64,000 nt of DNA from Paenibacillus lignilyticus (GCF_017942085.1 NZ_JAGKSP010000001.1:1116001-1180000), one strand, 5' to 3'. Counted from the stretch's first letter, positions 16,401 to 26,230 are shown. The notes: generated by a model not told the origin, from the sequence alone. Numbers and translations are program-made.

Positions 16401-19321
16401 CTGATGGTGCCTCGTTTGATTTTGATCCCATGGATGATGCCATCCGGTGCTTTATCAAACGTATAAAACTCCGATGCCAAATGCGCCTGGGAGATCGACC
16501 CTTTGCGGATGTGATACCCTTGAATGGCTTCTGCCTTCAAGTGTTTGCCCGCAATGGTCTCCAGTTGGATGTGATCGCCATGCACAGAAAGCGACGACAG
16601 CTTCGAGCTTGTTACCGCTTCGTCGCACAGCTGATCGGTGCCGACGGATTCTTCGGACAAATGAAGCTGCAGGACGCTGTCGATCTTCAGATGCGTGCTG
16701 CCTACCGAGGATTCTGCGATATGGTTGGAATCAATCGCCGATGCCGCTACGTGCTGGCCATGAATCGCGGAAGGCTCAATGGCACGGGAGCTTACGGCCT
16801 CATTTTGCAAATGATAGCCCGCTACGCTTCCTTCACTCAGCTTCGCCGCTGTAACCGAATCATTGCTCAAATGAATATCGCGAACGCTCTCCGGTGCAAG
16901 ATGCGCGCCGTATACGGATTGCTCCGCCAAGTGCTTGCTGCCGACCGACTCGCTGCCTAGATGACCGCCGTTTATCGAGCCCAGAGCAAGCTTATCGCCC
17001 GTAACCGCCCCTTGTGCCAGCGCTTCGCTGCCGACTACGCCTGCCGACAGATGACGTTCGCTGATAATGTCCTTCGCCAGATGCTCGGTATCAATCGCGC
17101 CTTTGGCCAGATGCTTACGTGTGACGGAGCCAAAAGCCAACTGCTCGCTTGTTACCGAACCGTTCACCAGCTTAGCTGTCGTTACGCTGCTGTCAGCCAG
17201 CTTGCTTGAAGTTACCGCGCAGTCCGTCAGCTTATCGGTCGAGACACTCTCCGGCGACAGCTTGAGGGAATTGACGATATGATCTGCCAAATGATGCGAG
17301 TGAATCGAGCCCGCTGCCAAATGCCGCTCCGATACGGAGCCGGTTGCCAGCTTGATGGATTTCACCGCACCATCTTGTATCGCGTTTGTTTCGATTGCGC
17401 CTTCGCTGATGTGATACGCTTCGATAAGCCCCGGCTGCAAATGCAGCGAGGAGACCGCTTCCTGCGAGATGGCATCTTCCGTTACCGTTCCCGGCGAGAG
17501 ATGGAAGGCGCGAACCGCTTCAGGGCCGATTTTGTCAAACGTCACGGACTCATCCGCCAGATGCTTCGTCTGAATAGACAGCTCTGCGAGCTTAGCGCTG
17601 CTTACGCTGCCATCGATGAGCTTCTGCTCGCTGACCGATGCATCCTGCAGCTGCACTTGACCGACAGCAGCTGCGCTGACGTGAACCTGCTTCACCGACT
17701 GCGCCGCCAGCTTCTTATCCGTTACGGAACCGTTGGTCAGATGTCCGGTTGCCACGCTGTCATCAATCAATTGCTTCGAACCCACCGAGTTCTCCGCCAG
17801 ATGGCGTTCTTCAATCGTGTCGGATAACATTTTGTCGCCGCTGATGCTGAGTCTGCTTAGGTGTTTGCCGTGAACCGCATCATCAGTCAGCTTGCTGGCC
17901 GTAATGCTGTGATCCGCGATCTTGGATGCCGTAACCGCATGATCGACGAGTTTGATCGTGGAAATCGACAGGTCTGCGATTTTGGGAGATGAGATCGAAT
18001 AATCCTGCACATGCTCCGTGCCGATTTCGGCGGGAGCGATATGCTGCGACTTCACAGCGCCGTCTTGCAGCTCCTTCGAGCTGACAGCTCCTTGTGCAAT
18101 GGATTCAGACGTTACGGAACCGGCCTTCAGCTCTCTGGTGCCGACTGCCCCTTCAACCAAATGGTTCGCTGTAATTTCGCCCAATGCCAAGTGTTTGCCC
18201 AGCAGAACGCCTGGCGCCACATGCTCCGCAAGCAGCAGACCGGGCTGAAGATGCGAGGAGTCGATTGCTCCAATGCTGATCTTCTCGCCTGTGATCGAAG
18301 CGTCTCGCAGCTTCGAGCGGGTGATGGAGCCTTCCGCAAGCTTGGAGGTTGAGATGGCTTCGTTCGCAATATTTTCGGTGCGGATCGCCGCACTTTTGAT
18401 TTTGCTGGAAGTAATGGTTTGATCCTCGAGCAGCTCCGATGTCACAATGAGCGGCTTCAAATGTTTCGCTTCAATGGATCCTTCCGCGAGCTTATCGGCG
18501 CTAATTGTCCGGTCAGCCAGCTTCTCCGACGTAATGCTGTTGTCGCGCAGCTTGTCGCCTGTAATGGAGCGGTCGCGTATTTTCGTGCCTGAGATGGCAT
18601 TCTTCGTTAAATGGTCGCCCGTAATGGACTCCGATGCGATTTTGGACGAAATGATGGCACCATTGGCGATTTTGATACTTTCCACCGCGAAATCGGCAAT
18701 CGTGTTCGTAATGACTGCGCTCTGTTTAATCCGGTCGGAGTCAACAGCGCCGAATGCCAATTTATGCGAAGTGATCGCATTGTCTGCAATGTCGTCGGTG
18801 TGTATAAAAGGGAGCGGTGAATCCGGCATACGTTTCTCTGCCACAATCGCCTCTTTGCGCAAGAGTTCTTGTTTCAACAGCTCTTCCATCTGCTCCATAT
18901 GGAGTCGTTCTGCTTCTTCATTCTCGCGGGCCAGCCGCTCGATTTCCTCTGCTAATGCCTGTAATTCCTCATCCGTCTGTGTAAGTGGGATTAGTGCGAC
19001 CGGCTCTTCCGAGACAGCCACAATCAGCTCCTGCTGCGGAGTTTGTTGCTCCACCGTTTCCGAAGCTTCCTGCGCGATGGTCACTTCAACCTCTTGCTGA
19101 GGCTGTTGTTCCGGCTCCACTTGCAGCGTATCCGCTTCTGGGGATTCCAGTACAGGTGTCGCTGCATTCACTTGAACCGTTTTCTCTTCCGGTTTCGTCG
19201 GTGAAGCCGGCTTTTTCTTCTTCAATTCTTCGAGCCACTTCAACTCCGAAGCGTTCGGATTATCCACATAAAATAACGGCTTCCGCCCTTTGGGGCCTTT
19301 TCCTTTGCTGCTCTTCGCCAT
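13481..19321 (-). CDS. Giant decapeptide-repeat protein with WIAIG C-terminus (WIAG-tail type)
   Basis: 1,946 residues. The N-terminus (about 1-20) is Lys/Gly-rich, followed by Pro/Glu/Gln-rich sequence and a Glu/Leu-rich likely coiled coil (about 125-165). Residues about 174-1820 are some 160 units of a 10-residue repeat, consensus (S/A)(V/I)TSxKLAxG, often pairing as GAVGTEALSD + GAVTSAKLAS. The last 90 residues form a small globular domain ending NWIAIGQ, recalling lectin-like knobs at the ends of phage tail fibres. I recall 'WIAG-tail' repeat proteins in Paenibacillus; the match is by pattern. No signal peptide, LPXTG or SLH domain is seen. The start is the ATG at 19321 after AAGGAGAGG. 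A sigma-K-like promoter lies just upstream, suggesting a spore-surface fibre assembled from the mother cell. Confidence 0.85.
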   Translation of the reverse strand: MAKSSKGKGPKGRKPLFYVDNPNASELKWLEELKKKKPASPTKPEEKTVQVNAATPVLESPEADTLQVEPEQQPQQEVEVTIAQEASETVEQQTPQQELIVAVSEEPVALIPLTQTDEELQALAEEIERLARENEEAERLHMEQMEELLKQELLRKEAIVAEKRMPDSPLPFIHTDDIADNAITSHKLAFGAVDSDRIKQSAVITNTIADFAVESIKIANGAIISSKIASESITGDHLTKNAISGTKIRDRSITGDKLRDNSITSEKLADRTISADKLAEGSIEAKHLKPLIVTSELLEDQTITSSKIKSAAIRTENIANEAISTSKLAEGSITRSKLRDASITGEKISIGAIDSSHLQPGLLLAEHVAPGVLLGKHLALGEITANHLVEGAVGTRELKAGSVTSESIAQGAVSSKELQDGAVKSQHIAPAEIGTEHVQDYSISSPKIADLSISTIKLVDHAVTASKIADHSITASKLTDDAVHGKHLSRLSISGDKMLSDTIEERHLAENSVGSKQLIDDSVATGHLTNGSVTDKKLAAQSVKQVHVSAAAVGQVQLQDASVSEQKLIDGSVSSAKLAELSIQTKHLADESVTFDKIGPEAVRAFHLSPGTVTEDAISQEAVSSLHLQPGLIEAYHISEGAIETNAIQDGAVKSIKLATGSVSERHLAAGSIHSHHLADHIVNSLKLSPESVSTDKLTDCAVTSSKLADSSVTTAKLVNGSVTSEQLAFGSVTRKHLAKGAIDTEHLAKDIISERHLSAGVVGSEALAQGAVTGDKLALGSINGGHLGSESVGSKHLAEQSVYGAHLAPESVRDIHLSNDSVTAAKLSEGSVAGYHLQNEAVSSRAIEPSAIHGQHVAASAIDSNHIAESSVGSTHLKIDSVLQLHLSEESVGTDQLCDEAVTSSKLSSLSVHGDHIQLETIAGKHLKAEAIQGYHIRKGSISQAHLASEFYTFDKAPDGIIHGIKIKRGTISNDTLSDGAVSGSKIASGAVGSEAIGTSAVGEAHLQPGAVTLSKIAPKSVASAHLTAGAVGSEALGEGAVISSKLANGAVGSDALSEGAIESSHLASGAVGTEALSDSSVTSEKLAKGAVGAKALSDGAVTSVKLAFGAVNTDAIGNSVVTSEKLALGAVGSKALGDGVVTSAKLSSGAVGTDAIGDGVVTSAKLSSGAVSTEALIDSSVTGVKLAKGAVGTKVLSDGAVTTAKLALGAVSTDALSDSSVTGEKLAISAVSAKALSDGAVTSAKLALGSVGTEALIDGSVTSEKLASGAVDAEALGDNAVTSTKLAAGAVGTDVLADNAVTGAKLAKGAVSAEALGNNAVTSAKLSSGSVGTEALGDNAVTNAKLASDSVGTDALIDGTVTSAKLASGSVGTEALSDSSVTRAKLASGSVGTDALGDNAITSAKLSGGSVGTAALGDSAVTSAKLSNGAVGTQALSDSAVTSAKLASGAVDTEALSDGSVTSEKLSSGAVGTEALIDSAVTSAKLALGSVSTAALRDSAVTGDKLAGGAVSTKVLCDGAVTSEKLSSGAVGSEALSDHAVTSVKLASNAVGTEALSDSAVTSEKLASGAVGTEAIVDAAVTSEKLAGGAVVTETLGEHAVTREKLALGSVSTEVLSDSSVTSTKLAHGVVSENHLQHGAVTANIIAHNAIGSAHYAVGSVGSEAISDGAVSGTKLANGAVGENQLQAGSVTLSKIAARSITTSHLIPGSIESVALCNGSVTTEKLAVGAVGTEAIAEGAITADKLAPGVLAPTEQTLSNGCIEEGHIALGAVSAAKLADGSVTTEKLAEGAVNSEQLADGAVTGVKIALGSITAAHFAEDAFPVQAAPAPEAAVEGNLLQDGSISSDKLDFTPVTTVKRQTAVVQQFGLAPYSFQGQGEQLDITIGFDQPFSNDSYVFVATTDQPSCYAVIKEKIAEAVQLTIVRTRISPEPIGLVNWIAIGQ
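13870..18815 (-). repeat. In-gene tandem repeats, 30-bp unit, 60-bp paired unit
   Basis: The repeat phase stays constant over nearly 5 kb: the codons for KLA recur at the same offset modulo 30 from one end to the other. From 14461 to about 16260 the copies are nearly uniform 60-bp units, while both flanks are diverged. Length changes seem to have happened only in whole units. Confidence 0.9.
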
Positions 19322-19354
19322 AGCCCTCTCCTTCTTCCACCTCAATGTCATAGG

Positions 19355-19382
19355 TATCATATGCATTCACCCATGGGCTGGT
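19355..19382 (-). promoter_or_regulatory. Sigma-K-like promoter of the giant repeat gene
   Basis: On the minus strand: AC (19381-19382), a 17-nt spacer, then CATATGATA (19355-19363), a full match to CATANNNTA. It lies about 35 bp before the start codon and after the terminator of the upstream gene, so the gene has its own transcription unit. Confidence 0.55.
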
Positions 19383-19519
19383 CACACGAAGGAAGGTCAA
19401 ATTATTTGTAAACGACCACGAATGCCTTGATAACGTTCGGATTAATTCGTTGTTCAGAATCGCTGGGACATGGTTGGCGGGTAGGGTCCACATGTCGTCC
19501 AGCGTGGATGGCACACGCG

Positions 19520-19547
19520 AAAAAGCTGCTCCCATGAAGGAGCAGCC
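19520..19547 (-). terminator. Terminator of the 2,209-residue protein gene
   Basis: GCTGCTCC paired with GGAGCAGC (19525-19546) followed on the minus strand by a T run (19520-19524), 54 bp after the stop codon. Confidence 0.85.
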
Positions 19548-19600
19548 TTGTCCACATTCTTTGCACTTATTGCATAAAAGCACTTGCTGCATGCTTACAC

Positions 19601-22600
19601 TTATTGCACGCGATGAACGCCTATCGTTTGCTGCACGTCACCGGCAATCGTGATTGTCGCATTCGCGGTCTTGACTGTACCATTATTGTAGAAGGCTTTG
19701 AACGTGAATGTCAGCGGCCCATCGCCCAGTTCCTCGAAGCTCTCCTCCCACATCTCCCCTGTCCAAGACGTCTTTGCTGCATTGGTCGGACTAAGAGTAA
19801 CCGTCATCCCGTTCATCGTAACCTTCACTTGATCGGCGATCGTCGCGGTTCCGGTAGCCGTCGTTGTCGCGGACAACATGAATTTCTCCCCTGCCCAATA
19901 GACCGAATAAGCGCGGGGACTGTTCTCATTCCCGCTGGTTTCGCGATTGCTCGCCTTGCGACGCTCCTCCCATAGCTCTGTATGCTTCACTTGCCCGCTA
20001 ACTGACAGCGGCAGCACGGTGATAGATTTGCGGACGATAATAGGAGGAGCTTTGCCATCGGCAACGGTAAGCTGAATGGTATAAACGCCTGGCAGTACAC
20101 CGCTGACGCTCGGACCTACAGTGGAGTAAGGATGGTCTCCGTTGTAATTGTACGTCTGACTAACTCCCGCTGGATCCGTTATTGTGTACTGTACGTCCAA
20201 ATGATCCTTGTCCGGATCCGCAATCACAAGCGTAAGTGTCATGCTGTCTCCTTCAAAGACAGGTTTAGGCTGCCAGTCAAAATCCCCGGTAGGAGGCTTG
20301 TTCGTTTCGATATAGAAATACTTAGGCGAGCTGTACGTGCTCCAATCATAGCCATCGAACACACGGACCATTACGTACAGATTGACCTTCTCCGGAAGAT
20401 TCGACGATGGAGTCCAGATTACGCCCGAACTTGGGATCACTCCTGAATCTTGAACCAATATTCCGCCATATCGGTAGATCTTCATCTGAAACTGGGTTTG
20501 CCCGTCGGAGTCTGCATCGAAATACGTCCAAGTCAAATTCGGCCGCAAGTCTTCCAGCTTCGTTGGCGTGTTCTGATCGCTGCTCGTCGGATTTGCCACA
20601 TTCGCACTAGGCAACTGATTTAAGATGTTCACCTGCAAACTGAACTGTGCTGCAGCTCCGGCAGTATCCTCTACCAATTGGCGAATCATGAACGTTCCTA
20701 AGCTGCTGAACGACTTATTCCAATTCGTACGGGAGCCGCTAACTAAGGTTTCGGCACTGCCTGTAGTCACATTCTTCAAATAATACTCATGGAGCAGCTC
20801 CGTTCGATCGCCATCCTCCGCATCGCTTGCATACGAATCGAAGTTAACGGCTACCCCACGAAAGGTATTGATATGACTACTTGTGAAACCGGGGTTCGGC
20901 GGAGAGTTCGGCGAAGCAGGTTTGGATATCGGCAGCGCAACGATGGTCCATTCCGACCAAGCATCGTATTCGTCGCGCACGGCCATCCCGACTTCGTAAG
21001 TGCCGATCTCCAGAGGCGATACAAGCTTCGCAGCGGTGTAGATACCGCTCGGCGAAATGTAATAAAACTTCTTCTCCATCACGCCTTTAGTCGTTTTGTA
21101 ATCGATACCGGTTGCTTCCGTGGAATAGTCCGTGCTGCTCAAGTAACGATCCGGATCATAACTCTTATCGGTCCAAATCACTTTACCGTCTGTCGATGCT
21201 ACTGCGAGTGCATAATTTGCTATTGGCCGCCGATGAACGGTAATCTTCTGGGTGAATTCATTCGAAGACTTCCGATACGAATCAAACGTATGATCCGGGT
21301 AGAGATAGCTTGGATTCGGATCATCCTTCGCTTTCAGCCTCACCAGATAGTCCCCTACCTTATCAAAGGTCAGCTGCGCATTGTGGAAAGTCTTATTATT
21401 CAAGACAGATGCACCTTGGTGCTGAATAAAACGCGGTGTATGCTGCACCGTCCAATCGTAGAGACCTCCTGCGGCAGGATCATTCTCGGGATCGGTGAAC
21501 TGAATGTTGTTGTACTGGACCTGAGCCTTGGCTTCTCCTTCGTCCCAAATCGCATATTGGTCTGACCATACGTCATTTGTGGCGATGGGCTTATAGGCGA
21601 GTGTGCCGAAGGTGGTGTATGCCTTGTTCGAGAAATACCCGTAACGCCCGCTGGAATAAGTAGCGTCATCCACTTCAAACAGCGGTGTATTATCTAAAAA
21701 TACCGCAATATGCTCGCCGCTGGCCTGAAGCTTGACCGCGTACGACTTCCGGCTAAGCAAGGAATAGTTCTGTGAGCGGAGCACCGTCCGAACGCCATTC
21801 TTATACATGGCAAGCTCGACTTTGTTAGCGTCCGTTTCCAGCGCGTAACCATTTTGCCGATCCTGCATGCGGAATGAGAATCCAAGCCACTCCTGATCAT
21901 AATCAACATCATCCATCTTGAAGGTGAATTTATATTCCGTATCAGATTGAGAGGTTGGCGAGTAAAACTGCCCGTTCGTGAACGATCGGATTACCGCCGG
22001 ATTGGTCGTCGGCGTGCCGACAGAGACTGTCATGCGCATTGTACCGGCATTCGAGTTGCCATCGTAGTTAGGGACAGCCTGAGACAGCGATAAGTAGACG
22101 CCATCTCCCACATATTCTCCGTATTCCGCATCAGAATAGTTACATCCCTTTTGAATGCTTCCCACTGGATTACCTGTGGCATCATATACCGTATTCGTAC
22201 CAAATCTGGTGTAATACAACGGATAATCATCACATGTTGAACCGTCGCCGAGTGAATTACTTGTCCGATAGCCGTCAATCGTAAACGATTGCCTGCCCTT
22301 CGGAATGATGTTACCTCCAAAATCGGTCGAAAACTGCGTCATTGAACCGGAATAGCCAAAATCGCCATAGTGATAGAGGGTTAAGTCATCGCCTGCTTGT
22401 GCATCAACCAATTTCTTAAGCGTTCCGGTCCCGGAATTCAGCACGTAAACAGCTTCATATGTATTCGGCCAAACATTGCCTTCAGCCACGTGATCATAAT
22501 ACACCTTTGCGTAGAGCTCCTTCTTCGTCGGATTAAAAAAGAACCCGCCTTTAATTTCAGGATAATAATAGGCGGATGAGAACGATTTCGCGTTCGTAAT

Positions 22601-25600
22601 CCCCAGGTTGCTGCCAGACAATGTATCTCCGATATACCTCCTCCAAGCAAGCGAGTAGTCCGCATTATATTTGGTTACGTTTAGTTCGTAGACACTCCCG
22701 CTATAGGTTAGCGCTTCATATCGATAGATAGCACCTGTTGCATCTCTCATTTCTTCAAGAAATCCGTAACCCCATTGCTTCTTCTCTGCTTCTGTTGCAC
22801 TCGCGTACCTATCCTTGTAATACTGCGAATGTGGTGCCGGCATAATAAAGGTAGATGGTATCTTCGTCAACTTAAAGTCTGGCGATAAGTAGTACATACT
22901 TTGATAGGACTCGCCGATTTTAAGTGTTGCGGAATAACCCGCATACGAATCACTATGATTCGCTACAAGTAAATTCCGCCCCTCTGAGCTGATGATTTGT
23001 ATAGATGGAACGTTATATATCCCGCTATCCGACAAGGCTTGTTTAAACTCAGGGAAATCAAATGAACTGTAACGTTCTTCACCTGTTTGGGCATCGTAGA
23101 CCCCAATATCATAAAAGTCCCTTGTTTTACCGCCAACGTACCCTTTCCAATATCGCTTCACAAACAAATATCCATCTGACATTTCATAATCTGCCAATTG
23201 GGATAAAGACAAAGTCACATCCTTATAAGGTACATCATTATACACGACATCTGCAGTTCTGGACTTATCTGCCTTCAGGATAAACTGATAAGGGTGCTGA
23301 CCGCTCGCATATTTTTGTTTAACTGATCCATTATCTATGACATCATTGATATTGGATAATTTCGATGGATCAAGTGCGTAAATACGGTCATCGTACGTGT
23401 AGGTCCCAATTTGTCTATCATAATCGTAATAATAGGTTGTATTATGATGATCAAAATAAATGAGCTTCTTGGACGACCGAATGGTTGGAAACTCATAATT
23501 ATACCAACTCAACATATTATTCTTTTCATCTAGCAAATTGGCTACCACATTGGACTTTAAAGTAGAACGCCAAGGAGACAATTCGTTCGATCCGTATCCG
23601 TTGTCTTGTAATGGATATGCATCCCACCTTAACATACGAGTGCTGAAGCGAGTGACATCGTAAACGTAGGTATCCGCCTTTTGATTTCCGAAGTTTCGTC
23701 CTTCCCCGCTCACGAGATCGGCTCCCTCAGCTCTCCACAGGTTTTTCTTATTGTTTACAAGGGTATTCGTGCCTGGCACATAGATCGGCCAATTCAGCAT
23801 GTCAGTCAGGTTTAGTCGCGTATAGGGGTCAAGGTCTGGCTGCGGGTTATTCCCTTCCATCTCAAATGACACTTCCGGCGCATTATTGACGACGTCGAGC
23901 ATCACTGTGGATTGTGCATCGGATAAAGTATCGTCCCATGCACCGTACTCTTCCGTAACTTTCAGATAAAACAGGTATTTGCCAACCTTTGTAGGCGTAA
24001 GCTGCATTTTGGCCATCGTACCGGTGGATTCCATCCAAGCCTCATCTGAAAATCCGTTATTGTTGGCATCATACTTATATTTATAAGCTGTGGCCGTAAT
24101 CGCATCGCCGTCCTGGCTCGTCGATTTGTTGACGATATCTAGCTGCGTTCCACGGACCGATAGCGGCGGCACGATAAGCTTCGCGATTGGCGGCAGATCC
24201 GGTTTTACGATGATCGTGCAGGTTGCCGGGGACTGAGACTTTAGCCCCTCACTATCGTAGACATGCAAGGAAACCGTAATCGTTATATCCGATGCAGTGG
24301 GGTTCGTATAGCTTGTCTGCTTATTGGTCCACTCGTCTCTCGCGTGATTAATGGCGCGGCCCATTGGACTGTTACTCCCCGTACTGTTTATCGCACCGGC
24401 AGCCAGTGGATGATTTGCAATGACAAATGGCGGGCACTCGATGACGGGTATCGGATTTCTCGGTACGACCTCAATATAGGTACAAGCTTTTGTCGTTTCC
24501 CCATAATCATCTCTCATTTGCCCGCAGACAAAATGGTAACCGAGTGAATCCATTGGCAGACCGTGCTGTCCATCCAGGTATTCGACGCTCTTGGATGGGA
24601 TGGATTGGACAAAGGCATCCCCGGCATCATAATCAAACCCCATAAATGTAAGCAGGTCACCATCCGGATCGTTCGGGGTAGGTACCGATGGATCATCAAT
24701 ATAGATGAGATCGAGCGTTTTACCTTCTACCACCTTATTTAGCGGTACTTTCCGATTGCTCGGATCAACGAATCCGATTTTGAATTCCGGCGGGCGATTA
24801 TCCCCTGGAGGCCGAACGATCGGCTTCTCGTAGAAGAAGCTGACAAACGCTTCCGGTAAAGCTGCAGTAAGCGACACACCAACGCTCGTTCCAGACGTAA
24901 CCGTGTTGGAGAAAGCAACATAGGAGGTGTTTCTACCTTGTACGATGCCATAGTCGGAATTAGCTCCTATAGCCCGCGAGTGCGGCAGAGTGGTAATCGG
25001 GATCAACTCCGCCTCCCCCTGCAGCGCATAAGCCCCAGTAGGACCGTTACGGACCATATGCCTCACATGGATTTTGCCGGCGCTCACAACATCATAGAAG
25101 TAGTAGAGATGGAGCGTATCAAAATTGCCAAGGAACGGACTAATCGAATAATCGCCGCTTGTGAAAGGTGGATTCAGATCCGGCGCCGTTCCGCCGGTCG
25201 TTTTCTTATAGCCTGCAAAATTAAATCCCGTTGCAGTTGGATGGGCTGGTGTATAGTTCGAGTTCTTGGTAAGCGTATCGGTACGATCATGAAAGACGGA
25301 GTCCAGACTTTGTCCTTCAGTAGAATAGTGTTTAATGATAGCTTGTCCTTGACCTTCGGACTTTTTTGTATAATACAGGTTGAGGTAATAAGTATCGTAG
25401 GTAGCATCATAGACGATTGTCGGAGGGTTGGTAGCAGTAATTGTTCCCCCGGATGGTGGTGCCTCAGTACTTTTCTTGTAACCAACATAAGAATAATCCA
25501 GATTGGTTGCAGGAATGGTTGTGTTCGAGCTGCTTGACAAATTAGTTGATTGATCAGGGAAAGAACTGTCGATATTGGTGCCATCTGTTGTATAGTGATG

Positions 25601-26230
25601 AACTTCCAGACGGCCATTAAGTTCGAATGTAAACAGCACAGGAAAAAAATACCGGTAACCCTTCACGTTCTCTGAGCAGCTAGAACAAACATTATCCTGA
25701 ATTTTGATATCATACGGGTCGGTACTCGTTAAATCACCAGTTAAGGTAACCGAAAATGAAACCCCGCTAGTTCCCATTGGAGACATAGAGGAAGTTATTG
25801 GATTTGACGAGTTATTTCCAACCCACTCACTGTATGTCGCCCATAATCCACCAGCTCTAGATTCTGTGAAAAAATTCTGCTCTCTGGTTGATCCTGAAAA
25901 TCTAGTAACATTCACAGATTTAACCGTTCTACCAGGAAAAGAAAAGGAGTAAGAATTGGTTATCGTAACTCCGACCGCATCTTTCGCATCTGGTTTCCAG
26001 TTCCCACCTGTAGAGTCGGACCAGATATCTTCATAAACAAAACCTACAGCATAACGTTTATTCGAATTGAGATAATTACCGATTGGATAGCTCTCCTTCT
26101 CCCTGACTGGCGTAATACTCGAATTACCATTATCAGCAGAGGCTTGTTGAATGAAGTTGATTGGAATTAATACCACTAGGAGAGAAATGATCCCCACTAA
26201 TGCAATTGCTTGTTTTAGACGTTTTTTCAA
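19601..26230 (-). CDS. Giant secreted multidomain surface protein (MucBP-like and PKD/Ig-like modules)
   Basis: 2,209 residues. The signal peptide (about 1-33) ends near QQASA. Residues about 205-460 hold two or three MucBP-like modules (VHHYTTDG, IKHYSTEG and a diverged third). Then come several PKD/Ig-like domains, a long region (about 830-1450) rich in Tyr, Asp and Gly with beta-propeller character, a LamG-like jelly roll (about 1490-1620), and four more PKD/Ig-like domains to about 2090. The C-terminus has no LPXTG, SLH or membrane anchor. It starts with TTG at 26230 after GGAGG, which overlaps the upstream stop. Function is unknown; adhesion, glycan binding or matrix formation are possible. 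The region 22400-26230 is visibly AT-richer than most of the window. Confidence 0.85.
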   Translation of the reverse strand: MKKRLKQAIALVGIISLLVVLIPINFIQQASADNGNSSITPVREKESYPIGNYLNSNKRYAVGFVYEDIWSDSTGGNWKPDAKDAVGVTITNSYSFSFPGRTVKSVNVTRFSGSTREQNFFTESRAGGLWATYSEWVGNNSSNPITSSMSPMGTSGVSFSVTLTGDLTSTDPYDIKIQDNVCSSCSENVKGYRYFFPVLFTFELNGRLEVHHYTTDGTNIDSSFPDQSTNLSSSSNTTIPATNLDYSYVGYKKSTEAPPSGGTITATNPPTIVYDATYDTYYLNLYYTKKSEGQGQAIIKHYSTEGQSLDSVFHDRTDTLTKNSNYTPAHPTATGFNFAGYKKTTGGTAPDLNPPFTSGDYSISPFLGNFDTLHLYYFYDVVSAGKIHVRHMVRNGPTGAYALQGEAELIPITTLPHSRAIGANSDYGIVQGRNTSYVAFSNTVTSGTSVGVSLTAALPEAFVSFFYEKPIVRPPGDNRPPEFKIGFVDPSNRKVPLNKVVEGKTLDLIYIDDPSVPTPNDPDGDLLTFMGFDYDAGDAFVQSIPSKSVEYLDGQHGLPMDSLGYHFVCGQMRDDYGETTKACTYIEVVPRNPIPVIECPPFVIANHPLAAGAINSTGSNSPMGRAINHARDEWTNKQTSYTNPTASDITITVSLHVYDSEGLKSQSPATCTIIVKPDLPPIAKLIVPPLSVRGTQLDIVNKSTSQDGDAITATAYKYKYDANNNGFSDEAWMESTGTMAKMQLTPTKVGKYLFYLKVTEEYGAWDDTLSDAQSTVMLDVVNNAPEVSFEMEGNNPQPDLDPYTRLNLTDMLNWPIYVPGTNTLVNNKKNLWRAEGADLVSGEGRNFGNQKADTYVYDVTRFSTRMLRWDAYPLQDNGYGSNELSPWRSTLKSNVVANLLDEKNNMLSWYNYEFPTIRSSKKLIYFDHHNTTYYYDYDRQIGTYTYDDRIYALDPSKLSNINDVIDNGSVKQKYASGQHPYQFILKADKSRTADVVYNDVPYKDVTLSLSQLADYEMSDGYLFVKRYWKGYVGGKTRDFYDIGVYDAQTGEERYSSFDFPEFKQALSDSGIYNVPSIQIISSEGRNLLVANHSDSYAGYSATLKIGESYQSMYYLSPDFKLTKIPSTFIMPAPHSQYYKDRYASATEAEKKQWGYGFLEEMRDATGAIYRYEALTYSGSVYELNVTKYNADYSLAWRRYIGDTLSGSNLGITNAKSFSSAYYYPEIKGGFFFNPTKKELYAKVYYDHVAEGNVWPNTYEAVYVLNSGTGTLKKLVDAQAGDDLTLYHYGDFGYSGSMTQFSTDFGGNIIPKGRQSFTIDGYRTSNSLGDGSTCDDYPLYYTRFGTNTVYDATGNPVGSIQKGCNYSDAEYGEYVGDGVYLSLSQAVPNYDGNSNAGTMRMTVSVGTPTTNPAVIRSFTNGQFYSPTSQSDTEYKFTFKMDDVDYDQEWLGFSFRMQDRQNGYALETDANKVELAMYKNGVRTVLRSQNYSLLSRKSYAVKLQASGEHIAVFLDNTPLFEVDDATYSSGRYGYFSNKAYTTFGTLAYKPIATNDVWSDQYAIWDEGEAKAQVQYNNIQFTDPENDPAAGGLYDWTVQHTPRFIQHQGASVLNNKTFHNAQLTFDKVGDYLVRLKAKDDPNPSYLYPDHTFDSYRKSSNEFTQKITVHRRPIANYALAVASTDGKVIWTDKSYDPDRYLSSTDYSTEATGIDYKTTKGVMEKKFYYISPSGIYTAAKLVSPLEIGTYEVGMAVRDEYDAWSEWTIVALPISKPASPNSPPNPGFTSSHINTFRGVAVNFDSYASDAEDGDRTELLHEYYLKNVTTGSAETLVSGSRTNWNKSFSSLGTFMIRQLVEDTAGAAAQFSLQVNILNQLPSANVANPTSSDQNTPTKLEDLRPNLTWTYFDADSDGQTQFQMKIYRYGGILVQDSGVIPSSGVIWTPSSNLPEKVNLYVMVRVFDGYDWSTYSSPKYFYIETNKPPTGDFDWQPKPVFEGDSMTLTLVIADPDKDHLDVQYTITDPAGVSQTYNYNGDHPYSTVGPSVSGVLPGVYTIQLTVADGKAPPIIVRKSITVLPLSVSGQVKHTELWEERRKASNRETSGNENSPRAYSVYWAGEKFMLSATTTATGTATIADQVKVTMNGMTVTLSPTNAAKTSWTGEMWEESFEELGDGPLTFTFKAFYNNGTVKTANATITIAGDVQQTIGVHRVQ

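Noticed and set aside
14364..16466. A 700-codon open frame on the plus strand, antisense to the giant repeat gene
   Set aside because: It is open only because the decapeptide repeat keeps the same codons in phase, so the antisense frame never meets a stop. It has no ribosome site and its composition (Ser/Ala/Val/Thr/Pro) is a mirror of the repeat.
19260..19592. A 110-codon minus-strand frame between the two giant genes, ending inside the repeat gene
   Set aside because: It crosses the terminator hairpin at 19520-19547 and the sigma-K-like promoter, and its end overlaps the repeat gene out of frame. The internal ATG at 19493 has no ribosome site.
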